Source: Bacillus dicomae | Lineage (GTDB): Bacteria; Bacillota; Bacilli; Bacillales; Bacillaceae_G | Length of the DNA stretch: 64,000 nt | Direction of reading: 5' to 3' | Assembly (NCBI RefSeq): GCF_006494425.1 | Contig: NZ_VHIV01000002.1 | Coordinates: forward strand, 1 to 64,000 | Shown: positions 1 to 8,741 of the stretch, one piece after another | How the letters are laid out: each line of letters opens with the position of its first letter | Position numbering within the stretch: position 1 is the stretch's first letter | Notes under the pieces: model-generated | Database searches by the model: none | What the model saw: only the letters and a program-made list of their open reading frames with translations | Told to the model about the DNA's origin: nothing | Program-made: the position numbers and the translations under genes

Positions 1-9
1 TTACATAAA

Positions 10-85
<76 letters not shown>

Positions 86-99
86 TTTTGAAATCGCAT

Positions 100-175
<76 letters not shown>

Positions 176-185
176 CTTTCAAAAT

Positions 186-261
186 GAGCCATTAGCTCAG
201 TTGGTAGAGCATCTGACTTTTAATCAGAGGGTCGAAGGTTCGAGTCCTTCATGGCTCACCA
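186..261 (+). tRNA. tRNA-Lys (TTT)
   Basis: Acceptor GAGCCAT/ATGGCTC, anticodon loop CTTTTAA and encoded CCA. Third tRNA of the array. Confidence 0.97.
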
Positions 262-274
262 TTTACAATTTAAT

Positions 275-345
275 GCGGGTGTAGTTTAGTGGTAAAACAA
301 GAGCCTTCCAAGCTCTGGTCGAGAGTTCGATTCTCTTCACCCGCT
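275..345 (+). tRNA. tRNA-Gly (TCC)
   Basis: Acceptor GCGGGTG/CACCCGC, anticodon loop CTTCCAA, short D-arm. The 3' end reads T then TTC, so CCA is not encoded and must be added by nucleotidyltransferase. Confidence 0.95.
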
Positions 346-354
346 TTCAATTAT

Positions 355-431
<77 letters not shown>

Positions 432-438
432 TAATTGT

Positions 439-513
439 TCCGCAGTAGCTCAGTGGTAGAGCTATCGGCTGTTAACCGATCGGTCGTAGGTTCGAGTCCT
501 ACCTGCGGAGCCA
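439..513 (+). tRNA. tRNA-Asn (GTT)
   Basis: Acceptor TCCGCAG/CTGCGGA, anticodon loop CTGTTAA and encoded CCA. Only 7 bp separate it from tRNA-Ile. Confidence 0.96.
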
Positions 514-520
514 TATTTAT

Positions 521-611
521 AGAGAAGTACCCAAGTGGCTCAAGGGGCTCCCCTGCTAAGGGAGTAGATCGCGAACGCGGTGCGAGGGTTCGAATCCCTT
601 CTTCTCTGCCA
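521..611 (+). tRNA. tRNA-Ser (GCT)
   Basis: Class II tRNA of 91 nt with a long variable arm, acceptor AGAGAAG/CTTCTCT, anticodon loop CTGCTAA and encoded CCA. Confidence 0.96.
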
Positions 612-616
612 GAACT

Positions 617-688
617 GGCCCGTTGGTCAAGTGGTTAAGACACCGCCCTTTCACGGCGGTAACACGGGTTCGAATCCCGTACGGGTCA
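617..688 (+). tRNA. tRNA-Glu (TTC)
   Basis: Acceptor GGCCCGT/ACGGGTC, anticodon loop CTTTCAC. CCA is not encoded (the sequence continues ATACT). Last gene of the array. Confidence 0.95.
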
Positions 689-692
689 TACT

Positions 693-726
693 AAAAGAGA
701 TAGCATAATCTGCTATCTCTTTTTTG
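693..726 (+). terminator. Terminator of the tRNA array
   Basis: The stem AAGAGATAGCA/TGCTATCTCTT with a 5-nt loop is followed by a T-run, 5 bp after tRNA-Glu. It is a standard intrinsic terminator. Confidence 0.9.
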
Positions 727-1097
727 TTGTGTAAAAGTGGACTTTGGATAGTCTGTTTTTTATGCTCATGTTGTTTATTTGAACCTATATGAATATGAAG
801 GAACTATCTATTTAACAAATCATACTCAAGTTGAACTTTTATCCCGGCTGTATGGCTGTAGCCTCTTGCACTTGGATAAATAAACCGATGAAAATACATC
901 CGGGTGTCAAAATACCCATTAGATACAGAAATAGACATACACAAACGCTATCCTTTTCTATAATTTTATAGAAAGAATAGCGCTTTTTCATTTTAAGAGG
1001 TATTTTGTTGAATCGGAGAAATGTAACATAAAAAAGGAAAATCAAAAAATTTGATGAAAGTAAGAGGTAGTCAGAAAAATAAGGAGGTCTACCTATT
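727..1097. other. Gene-free stretch after the tRNA array
   Basis: I see no credible gene here. A minus-strand open frame (839-1045) has no ribosome site and no recognisable family. The only structure is a long hairpin at 944-988 (arms around CGCTATcCTTTCTATA and its complement) followed by TTTTT on the plus strand. It looks like an orphan terminator, perhaps of a decayed gene. Confidence 0.5.
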
Positions 1098-1574
1098 ATG
1101 TCTGAAAAATTATTACAAAATATAGCGATTAAAGAATTGGATGAGGTAAAGTTAGTAGGGTTTCGGGTATTATGTCCAGGCGATCAATTTATAAAAGAAA
1201 TACCTAAAACATCAATGCTTTTGAATAAACGTATTAACGAAATTAAACAGGTAATAAACCCATTTATTCAAATTGGCGCTTTTGTTGTAGATGAATGTTC
1301 TAATGAAAAAGAAGGTTATTGGGTTTGTGTTCGAGTTAAAGGGTATGAAGATATTCCGAAGGGGATGGTAATGTTAACGGTTCCTGCCCAAAAGTATGCC
1401 GTACTACAGTATAAGGGCCCAAATACTAAAATTATGAATGCTTATAATGATTTACATAAATGGATAGAAAAAAAGGGATACTCAAGGTCATTAACGAAAT
1501 GGCACTTAGAAATATATCATAGTTGGGAAGATCCTAAAGAATTAGTTGTAGAGTTATTAGATACAGTTGAATAA
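1098..1574 (+). CDS. GyrI-like/AraC effector-binding domain protein
   Basis: This 158-residue protein consists only of a GyrI-like (SOUL/Rob effector) domain, the small-molecule-binding fold also found at the C-terminus of BmrR and of AraC proteins such as the one at 51948-52820. Features seen are an N-terminal 'VKLVGFRVLCPGDQF' strand, the central 'GYWVCVRVKGYEDIPKGMVMLTVPAQKYAVLQYKGP' segment and a Trp/Glu-rich C-terminal part (WHLEIYHSWEDP). There is no DNA-binding domain, so it may bind or hydrolyse a cationic or hydrophobic compound rather than regulate. A strong AAGGAGG lies 10 bp before the ATG. It appears to be monocistronic. The family call is firm; the ligand is unknown. Confidence 0.8.
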   Translation: MSEKLLQNIAIKELDEVKLVGFRVLCPGDQFIKEIPKTSMLLNKRINEIKQVINPFIQIGAFVVDECSNEKEGYWVCVRVKGYEDIPKGMVMLTVPAQKYAVLQYKGPNTKIMNAYNDLHKWIEKKGYSRSLTKWHLEIYHSWEDPKELVVELLDTVE

Positions 1575-1725
1575 TAAAAATTGAAATACCTGTTGTTTAA
1601 CCAAAGGATGCCTTAATGGGAGAAGCAAAAAAGTTTAATTTTTCTATTTTAATACTGAGAAATTGAGCTTTTTAATATTGGAATTGTTGTATTAGGTGCT
1701 ACGGCCGATTATAAATAATATATAG

Positions 1726-1771
1726 GAAAAGCTGTCTTTCAGTAGGTGATCTACTGGAGACAGTTTTTTTA
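1726..1771 (+). terminator. Intrinsic terminator
   Basis: The two-part stem CTGTCT..CAGTAG / CTACTG..AGACAG with a GTGAT loop is followed by seven T. It lies 150 bp after the GyrI-like gene, which it presumably ends. Confidence 0.75.
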
Positions 1772-1795
1772 TGATGTTAACGCTGTAGAGTTTTT

Positions 1796-1880
1796 TCGGT
1801 AAGTCGATATATTGCAAAAATCGCTGATATAATTTGAGTTACGGTCGATATATTCTAAAAATCGTCGATATAATTTCACT
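1796..1880 (+). repeat. 41-bp-period tandem repeat, copy A (2 units)
   Basis: Two units of a GTCGATATA-N~5-AAAATCG-YYGATATAATTT-gagttacg pattern, 41 bp apart. The same units occur at 30690-30812, 33851-33974, 16971-17014 (inverted, partial) and 57205-57232 (partial). All copies are intergenic. Confidence 0.75.
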
Positions 1881-1975
1881 TATCAACAAAAACATAAGAA
1901 AAACCCTTTCACAATCTAAAGAAAACGCCTCCATTGAAATGGATTCCACACCGATTCCAATAACTTTACACTTTA

Positions 1976-1991
1976 TGTGAAAAAGTTCACA
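1976..1991 (+). promoter_or_regulatory. Distal TGTGA-N6-TCACA box of ldh (Fnr/Rex type)
   Basis: TGTGAAAAAGTTCACA is a perfect TGTGA-N6-TCACA site. Its centre lies about 61 bp upstream of the start point predicted from the TACAAT -10 (2033-2038), the classical class I activator position of Fnr/Crp proteins. Assignment to Fnr rather than Rex is inference. Confidence 0.65.
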
Positions 1992-2005
1992 AATAGGTCA
2001 TAATT

Positions 2006-2021
2006 TGTGAAGTAATTCACA
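2006..2021 (+). promoter_or_regulatory. Proximal Rex/Fnr-type box of ldh
   Basis: TTGTGAAGTAATTCACAA is a full match to the Gram-positive Rex (NADH/NAD sensor) operator. It covers the region where the -35 of the ldh promoter would lie, as expected for a repressor. The core also fits the Fnr consensus. Confidence 0.75.
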
Positions 2022-2032
2022 ATGATACGTGC

Positions 2033-2038
2033 TACAAT
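2033..2038 (+). promoter_or_regulatory. -10 element of the ldh promoter
   Basis: TACAAT lies 12 bp after the proximal Rex/Fnr-type box. No good -35 hexamer is present, which suits an activator-dependent promoter. The predicted start near 2045 leaves a ~93-nt leader. Confidence 0.55.
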
Positions 2039-2122
2039 ATGAGTGTAAAGAAGTTAAACAACATTAAATTAGTATTTTAATTAATTACTTAAACAATCAT
2101 AAAAAATAGATGTGAACAATAG

Positions 2123-3082
<960 letters not shown>

Positions 3083-3095
3083 TAATTGCTAAATA

Positions 3096-3130
3096 GTTCA
3101 GAGGCGGGAAACTGCTTCCTACCTCTGAAT
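3096..3130. other. Hairpin downstream of ldh
   Basis: TTCAGAGG/CCTCTGAA arms enclose a 17-nt GC-rich loop. There is no T-run, so it is not a clear terminator. It could protect the ldh mRNA 3' end. Confidence 0.35.
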
Positions 3131-3215
3131 TCATATAATTTAATATAAATTCCTTTTCCGGTTTCCCTTGTATATCCCCAATATACCCCTTTTGCTGGAT
3201 CAGGGTCGTTTATAG

Positions 3216-3250
3216 AAAAGAGCACTCTACTTTAAGTAGAGTGCTCTTTA
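3216..3250. terminator. Bidirectional terminator between ldh and the S8 protease
   Basis: A 14-bp stem (AAAGAGCACTCTAC/GTAGAGTGCTCTTT) has a 5-nt loop and T-rich sequence on both sides. It can end ldh on plus and the protease gene, whose stop lies just after it, on minus. Confidence 0.85.
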
Positions 3251-3256
3251 TTATTA

Positions 3257-6200
3257 TTATTTTTTAGGCGTTAATCCTAATTTCTTTAAAATATCTGCCA
3301 GTGTACCGCTTTTTGATTTTTCAACAGGTGTTTGTGATTTAGATGCATCTGGACCCTTTTTCAAGAAGTTCTTTTCAACGAAGCGAATATCTTTTTCGTC
3401 GACAATACCATCTTTGTTAAGGTCGCCGTCTTTCACAGATAGTCCTTTTTTACCATAGTTGCTAGCGATAATTTCAGCATCTTTTATATCAATTACTTTA
3501 TCGCCATTTACATCACCTGCAAGGTTTTCATCAAGGCGTGCATAATAATATTGGCCGAGCAGTTTACCATCTTTTTCAGTACCTAATTTCGTTGTTAGTC
3601 GGCTTGTTAAATGCCCTGGTACTTCTACATATAAGTTGTAGTCGCGTTTATTAACAGGAAGTCCATTTAATTTGAAGTATCCGTATTTATCTAGTGAGCC
3701 TTCAAACTTATGACGGTAAGAATCAGTCGCATATACTTTTACGCCAAGCTTTGTATAATCGAACTTTTCATCTAAATATCCACGTTCATTTAAGAATGCA
3801 CCAGGTTTAATATTTCCTTCTACTAGTGAGTTTAAGGACATTACTGAGAATGATTGATCTTGAAGGACACGCATTCTATTTGGCTCTGTTTCTCCTGGTT
3901 TCCAGTATACAAACACTGGTGACTCTAATTGAGCATTTGCCTCATAAAACTCATCGTTTTCTAATTTGAACGTTACATCAATGAACGGGAAATCACCATC
4001 TAATCCAGCGAAGTTTTTGTCATCGATAGCACCGCCAGCTGTAACAGAGCCTGCTTCTAGTTTCGGCTCATTTACTTTTGCCGTTACCCCTTTTTCAGAA
4101 AGGAGTTTTTCAAAAGCAGGATTAAATTTCGCATTTGCAAATTTGAAGTTCTTTTCTAGGAATTTCACGTTAAATTCTCCAGCAACAAATTGTTTTACGT
4201 GTTGCGCATTTAGGGTTACAGTAAGTTCATCATTTTTGTATACTTCTTTTTTATCATAACTAGCTTTTGCATATTGAGCTCCTTGCGGGATAAACCAATA
4301 GTTATTTACACCGCTTGGATAGTCAGGACCTGCAGTCGCATAATCGAAAATATATACGCCTGTATTCATTGGACCTTCCACTTTAAAGGATTCAGGAGTA
4401 ATGCCAACTTTAAAGTCACCATTTGCGTTAATAGGTAAAAACTTATGCAAGTATGGAGAATAGTCATAATACATAACGCCGTTCGCTTCTTGCGTAATGT
4501 TTAACCCTTTTCCTTTTAAATAGTCAACATTAGAATCATACGCATTTCCTTTAATCCATAACGCTTTTTTACCGTCTTCTACTGTATAATTTTCTTCATT
4601 TAATTCATAAATACCAGGTTTTAATCCGGTTAATTTCACTTCTGGTGGTGTGTTATCAATTATGACATAATCACCTTTCACACGTGCTTTACCATCTTTA
4701 TCATAGCCAACAAATTCAATTGTGTAATCGCCTTCTGGTAAGTCGATTTTCTCATCACCAATTGGTTTTGCAGGATCATTTGTAAAAGGATACACTTTTC
4801 CGCTAAAGAATGAGTCTAAGTAGTAATAAACATCAGTTTGCAGTCCACTCGTGTTTAACGTCCCAATGAAGCCAAGCGCTTTATTTGTTTTTGAATCCTT
4901 CACGATAAGATCTAACGTCTCAAGTTCGCTATTTAATTGGAATGCCCCATGCACGTATGATTCGCGGTAAGGATTAAATTTAGTTGTATCCGTTGAGATG
5001 GCTTTTCTAGATAGAATCGCGTCTTCAATACCAGGCTCTGATACACGAATAGAGAACGGAATTTGGTACGTTTCTTCTTTATTTTTCGTATTTGTAATAT
5101 GAATATATCCTTCATATCGGCCTTGTTTTACACCGGCTGGAATATTAATTTTTGCTTCAATTTCATCTGATTTTCCAGCATCAACAGTAATTGTTTCTGC
5201 AATAGAAACTTTTACACCATTTGCGGTAGCGTCGTTAATAGAAGGAGAAGCTGGTGTATAAGAAATTTCTGTTTTAAATTCTTTCTTCTCTTGTTTATTA
5301 TGGTTTTCCACTTTTATATTTCGTTTTTGTTCAAGAGCTTCACCGTCTTTTTGATAAAACTTACCGAATGCAATAGAGCCAGTTTCTTCTGGTACTTCAA
5401 TTACTTCATCATTTACAACCGTTTTTGTCGTATCTAATACTTTAAAGCTTGCCTCTGTATGGACAGCGTTGTACGCATCTACTCGCCCAGCTCCAACTTC
5501 GTATACAGAATACTTTTCTTTTAAATCGTCAGCAGTATTCATAAGAGACGCCTTTACATCGAATGGAGAGTATTCTGGGTGTTCTTGTAAAATAAGAGCA
5601 GCAACGCCAGCGATATGCGGAGAAGCCATAGATGTTCCTTGCATACGCTCATAGGAAACGTCATAGTTTTCGCCTTCTTGCGGATCGTTAATATATTCAG
5701 GCACTGTTGAAAGTACAGCAACACCAGGCGCTGTAATATCAGGTTTAATATCATCATTTGATGTAACAGGGCCGCGTGAGCTGAAGTCTGCAAGATGATC
5801 GCCTTCTGTTTGAATATAACTAAGTTCGTCAAAAGTAAAGGATGTATTACCTTGTTCGATTTGAGCTTTTAGTTTTTCACCGTCTTCTTTCGTTAGGCGG
5901 AATGCTGGAATGTATTTTGTGCTTTCGCCAATGTAGAAAGGAATTTCTCCGTCCACATTGTTATAAATAATAACGGCTTTTGCGCCAGCTTGTTTTGCGT
6001 TAGCAATTTTTTCGTCAAATGACAGTGTACCACGTGCAACGAGAGCGATTTTTCCTTTTACATCCTTTTTACTAAATTCGTCAGGCGTACCGATTCCTAC
6101 AGATTCAATAGGGAGAGATTGTCCTTTGAAATCCTCAATTTTATCAGTGAAGTTTTTTCCGAATAAAATTAAGTTAGGAAATTGTAATTGTCCAGCATGA

Positions 6201-7483
6201 CCTGATAGTTTCGGTAAGGAAATAGAGCTATCGCTTGCCCCGACCGTAATAGCAAAGGGAGAAGCACCTGGTGATCCAAGTGTCGCTGGATTTGGTCCAG
6301 AGTTACCAGCAGCAACGACTGTAACAACACCGGAAAGCATCGCATTGTTGACAGCAATAGACGTAGGATCAAGCGGATTGTTGCTATCATCACCTAACGA
6401 TAAGTTAATGACGTTCATACCGTCAGAAATAGATTTATCAATTGCAGCGATAATACCAGAACTATCGCCGCTTCCGTAAGGACCGAGTACACGATAGTTA
6501 TACAGCTCAATATCAGGTGCAACACCTTTTACAGCTGAATCTGATTTACTTTTCTTTTGAGCAGAAACGATACCTGCTACGTGAGTGCCGTGTGATGTGT
6601 AGAAGGCAGAGCCACGGTCATCAAATTCAGGAGCTCCACCAGATTGTTGCCACTCTGAATAAGTTGTTTCCATCGGATCTGCATCGTTATTAATAAAGTC
6701 CCAACCTTTTACGGAGTTTGGATCTACCTTGCTAGAATCTTCGCCAGGTTTTGCGCGATAGCCCTTATACACGTCTTTTAAGTCAGGGTGATTGTAATCA
6801 ATACCTGTATCTAATACACCAACTTTAATTCCTTTTCCGGTAATGCCTTCACTATGTAACTTATCGACCCCAATTTGCGGAATACTATCGGTTAGTTTTT
6901 GAGGTGCTTTTTGCTCTGCTTGTTTTGGTAAATTTAATTTCACTTCATAATCTTTCCAAATACGTTTTACAACGCCAATTCGTAACAATTCTTCCACTGT
7001 ATTTGCAGGTAATGTCAGTGCAACCCCATTTATGGCATGTTTATAAGAACGTTTAATTTGTACAGACTGGAAATTCCCTGACTTTACTGATGGGCTGAAT
7101 TGATAAAGGCGTTTTAGCCCTTTTTCGAATTCCTCATGTTCTTGATCAATACGTGCTTTTATATTTTCAGGAGCAGCTTGTAACCCTTTTTCTTTTTGTT
7201 TTAATTCATTAATCTTTACTGGAGCAGTTTGAAATTCTACAATGATATTTATTGGCTCGGAACTACTCGTATTAATATCTGGTGAAATCGTAAAACCAGG
7301 GTTGGCATCTAACGTTTGTAATGCCTGACGCTGTTCTTTAGAGAGTTTTGATAGTAAAGACTGGGCGTTCGACGAGTCAATTTGGTTAATAGGATTTTCA
7401 GCAAGTACATTGAACGGAAGGGCAGTTGAAAGCAGAACGCCAGCCGTTACAATTCCGGTAACAAAACGATTTTTCTTTTTCAT
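3257..7483 (-). CDS. Large secreted subtilisin-like (S8) protease with dockerin-like C-terminus
   Basis: A 1408-residue exported serine protease related to Vpr. Order: signal peptide (1-28, ends NVLA), I9-type propeptide (~75-185), S8 catalytic domain with Asp225 (VLDTGIDYNHPD), His298 (SHGTHVAG), oxyanion Asn394 (AAGNSG) and Ser618 (GTSMASPH). A PA domain is inserted at about 430-550 (ALVARGTLSFDEKIANAKQAGAKAVIIYNN). Long Fn3/Ig-like regions follow, then a cohesin-like stretch beginning near AQYAKASYDKKEVYKNDELTV, and a dockerin-like pair of calcium loops (DVNGDKVIDIKDAEII and DLNKDGIVDEKDIRFV), then a short basic tail with no LPXTG. GGAGG precedes the ATG. It lies downstream of the camelysin-like gene on the same strand, with bcr1 between. 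All catalytic residues are intact; the substrate is unknown. Confidence 0.92.
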   Translation of the reverse strand: MKKKNRFVTGIVTAGVLLSTALPFNVLAENPINQIDSSNAQSLLSKLSKEQRQALQTLDANPGFTISPDINTSSSEPINIIVEFQTAPVKINELKQKEKGLQAAPENIKARIDQEHEEFEKGLKRLYQFSPSVKSGNFQSVQIKRSYKHAINGVALTLPANTVEELLRIGVVKRIWKDYEVKLNLPKQAEQKAPQKLTDSIPQIGVDKLHSEGITGKGIKVGVLDTGIDYNHPDLKDVYKGYRAKPGEDSSKVDPNSVKGWDFINNDADPMETTYSEWQQSGGAPEFDDRGSAFYTSHGTHVAGIVSAQKKSKSDSAVKGVAPDIELYNYRVLGPYGSGDSSGIIAAIDKSISDGMNVINLSLGDDSNNPLDPTSIAVNNAMLSGVVTVVAAGNSGPNPATLGSPGASPFAITVGASDSSISLPKLSGHAGQLQFPNLILFGKNFTDKIEDFKGQSLPIESVGIGTPDEFSKKDVKGKIALVARGTLSFDEKIANAKQAGAKAVIIYNNVDGEIPFYIGESTKYIPAFRLTKEDGEKLKAQIEQGNTSFTFDELSYIQTEGDHLADFSSRGPVTSNDDIKPDITAPGVAVLSTVPEYINDPQEGENYDVSYERMQGTSMASPHIAGVAALILQEHPEYSPFDVKASLMNTADDLKEKYSVYEVGAGRVDAYNAVHTEASFKVLDTTKTVVNDEVIEVPEETGSIAFGKFYQKDGEALEQKRNIKVENHNKQEKKEFKTEISYTPASPSINDATANGVKVSIAETITVDAGKSDEIEAKINIPAGVKQGRYEGYIHITNTKNKEETYQIPFSIRVSEPGIEDAILSRKAISTDTTKFNPYRESYVHGAFQLNSELETLDLIVKDSKTNKALGFIGTLNTSGLQTDVYYYLDSFFSGKVYPFTNDPAKPIGDEKIDLPEGDYTIEFVGYDKDGKARVKGDYVIIDNTPPEVKLTGLKPGIYELNEENYTVEDGKKALWIKGNAYDSNVDYLKGKGLNITQEANGVMYYDYSPYLHKFLPINANGDFKVGITPESFKVEGPMNTGVYIFDYATAGPDYPSGVNNYWFIPQGAQYAKASYDKKEVYKNDELTVTLNAQHVKQFVAGEFNVKFLEKNFKFANAKFNPAFEKLLSEKGVTAKVNEPKLEAGSVTAGGAIDDKNFAGLDGDFPFIDVTFKLENDEFYEANAQLESPVFVYWKPGETEPNRMRVLQDQSFSVMSLNSLVEGNIKPGAFLNERGYLDEKFDYTKLGVKVYATDSYRHKFEGSLDKYGYFKLNGLPVNKRDYNLYVEVPGHLTSRLTTKLGTEKDGKLLGQYYYARLDENLAGDVNGDKVIDIKDAEIIASNYGKKGLSVKDGDLNKDGIVDEKDIRFVEKNFLKKGPDASKSQTPVEKSKSGTLADILKKLGLTPKK

Positions 7484-7516
7484 GTATAAGCCTCCGATAA
7501 TTTATATTTTAAAAAT

Positions 7517-7676
7517 TATTTCTCCGACTTTAATGGGCAGTAAGACCCCCACCTCAAAATTCAGCGAAAGCAAAGAAGTTAGGTGGGGGATCAACTGCCC
7601 ATAAAAGTCCGATTGGTTCAACTAATAATCAGTGGGGGATGAAGAAAACCCCCCACTGATTAAAGTTTCACTTTAT
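7517..7676 (+). repeat. bcr1 element, copy 1
   Basis: A ~157-bp element with two long inverted repeats (GGGCAG..CCCCCACCT / AGGTGGGGG..CTGCCC and ATCAGTGGGGG / CCCCCACTGAT) and a TTTAT right end (7672-7676). It matches bcr1, which I recall as a B. cereus group chromosomal repeat with TTTAT ends and mobile behaviour. The left end has diverged. Its right end overlaps the last codons of the minus-strand gene 7660-8274. Confidence 0.85.
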
Positions 7677-8274
7677 CTGTGCCTGGTGTTTGCTCTGCAT
7701 GGAATGTCCAGTTTAGCTGTAAGGAATCACCTTGAAATTTGTTTTGATCTTGCTCGTTGTCTTCAAAGGAGAAGAGCACATGTAAGTAATCTGTTTCACC
7801 AGATGGGATGCCGTCTATTAAGTTATGACGTTCTAGAGAAGTAGCTACATCTTCGGGTTTCATAGTTTTTAATTCTGATAGTTTTGTTTCCCATAGAATT
7901 TCATGATCATCGTTTGGATTAGATGGTTTTCCATCATTCACTAGAAACTTAACGATAATGTGGTCACCTAAATCTTCGCCGTCATTATTTTGTTTTGCAT
8001 CTGTAACTTCATAGGATGTTTCGAGCGCTACTTTTGCAATATCCAACGTTCCTTTATTTTCAAGCTTGAAGTTTTTTTCAATAAAATCACCAGGTTTTAA
8101 ATCTTTTACATCAACGATTACACTTGGATTAATAGAAAGGTCTAGCCTTCCCGCTTGAAATGAATTATTCGATGTTTCAGAATCACTGAAATAGGCGAAT
8201 ACACCGCCAAATGTAAGGGATAAGCCAAGTGAAGCTGTGACAACTCCCATTCCAACCTTTTGTTTTAATGACAT
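7660..8274 (-). CDS. Camelysin/TasA-family protein (CalY paralogue)
   Basis: A 204-residue exported protein of the TasA/CalY (peptidase M73) family, whose members form surface fibres or were described as camelysin protease. It has a signal peptide (SLGLSLTFGGVFAYFSDSE, the family's hallmark cleavage and FSD motif), the 'NSFQAGRLDLSI' strand, 'KPGDFIEKNFKLENKGTLDIAKV' and a C-terminal 'FQGDSLQLNWTFHAEQ'. The usual calY/tasA locus with sinIR and sipW is not here, so this is a dispersed paralogue. Its last residues, KVKL, and its stop codon are encoded by the right end of bcr1. It precedes the S8 protease on the same strand, and the two may be co-transcribed through bcr1. Confidence 0.88.
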   Translation of the reverse strand: MSLKQKVGMGVVTASLGLSLTFGGVFAYFSDSETSNNSFQAGRLDLSINPSVIVDVKDLKPGDFIEKNFKLENKGTLDIAKVALETSYEVTDAKQNNDGEDLGDHIIVKFLVNDGKPSNPNDDHEILWETKLSELKTMKPEDVATSLERHNLIDGIPSGETDYLHVLFSFEDNEQDQNKFQGDSLQLNWTFHAEQTPGTDKVKL

Positions 8275-8741
8275 AAGAAAGCCCCCTAGTTAAAGTTTTT
8301 GGTGACCGTTCGTAACAAGGATAAATAAGTAAACATAGTAGTCCGCTATGAATTATAGTTACGGAAAGTCGATGTTCTTTATTGAGAACAAGTATATGCT
8401 TATGAATTTTCTATTTCAATAAAATTGTGACAAAAAATGTTGAGAAACATTTTTTTATGACAGATTATTTTGTTACGATTTGAAGTGGAAAATAACGTGA
8501 AAAAGAGGATAAAGCTAATAAAATAGAGGTTGAGAAATAAATATTAAGTTGAAGGACTAATGAAAATGAAGCGTTTTCAAGGAATATTCGTCAAAATTCG
8601 ATATTTTATACGGAAATGCGAAAAAAATTCAACATTTTTAAGAAAAAAACGTATATTTTTTATAAATTAACAAGGATATTTAAGTTTTTCGCAGAATTGG
8701 TAAAGTATAAAAAATTCTGTCATCTTAGTGAGGTGAACATA
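8275..8741. other. Divergent intergenic region, camelysin-like gene / glgB
   Basis: There is no gene in 467 bp. An open frame runs on from 8616 into glgB, but the TTG at 8742 is the likelier start. The stretch contains a small AT hairpin (8432-8457, AAAAATGTT/AACATTTTTT) and a cre-like site at 8566-8579. I cannot place the glgB promoter with confidence. Confidence 0.45.
8566..8579 (+). promoter_or_regulatory. Possible cre (CcpA) site upstream of glgB
   Basis: ATGAAGCGTTTTCA matches 11 of 14 positions of the catabolite-responsive element, including the AAGCGTTTTCA core. Carbon control of glycogen synthesis would make sense, but the left half-site is poor. Confidence 0.3.

Larger units (their letters stand above)
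1575..1975. other. Intergenic stretch between the GyrI-like gene and ldh
   Basis: I find no gene here. The stretch holds a terminator hairpin (1726-1771), one copy of the 41-bp-period repeat (1796-1880) and then the ldh regulatory region. The first 150 bp show no open frame longer than about 20 codons. Confidence 0.5.

Noticed and set aside
839-1045. 68-codon minus-strand frame downstream of the tRNA array
   Set aside because: It has no ribosome-binding site, no family resemblance, and it spans a terminator-like hairpin.
8616-8741. N-terminal extension of glgB by 42 codons
   Set aside because: The extension is Lys/Phe-rich leader DNA; TTG 8742 has the proper ribosome site and yields the normal 645-residue enzyme.
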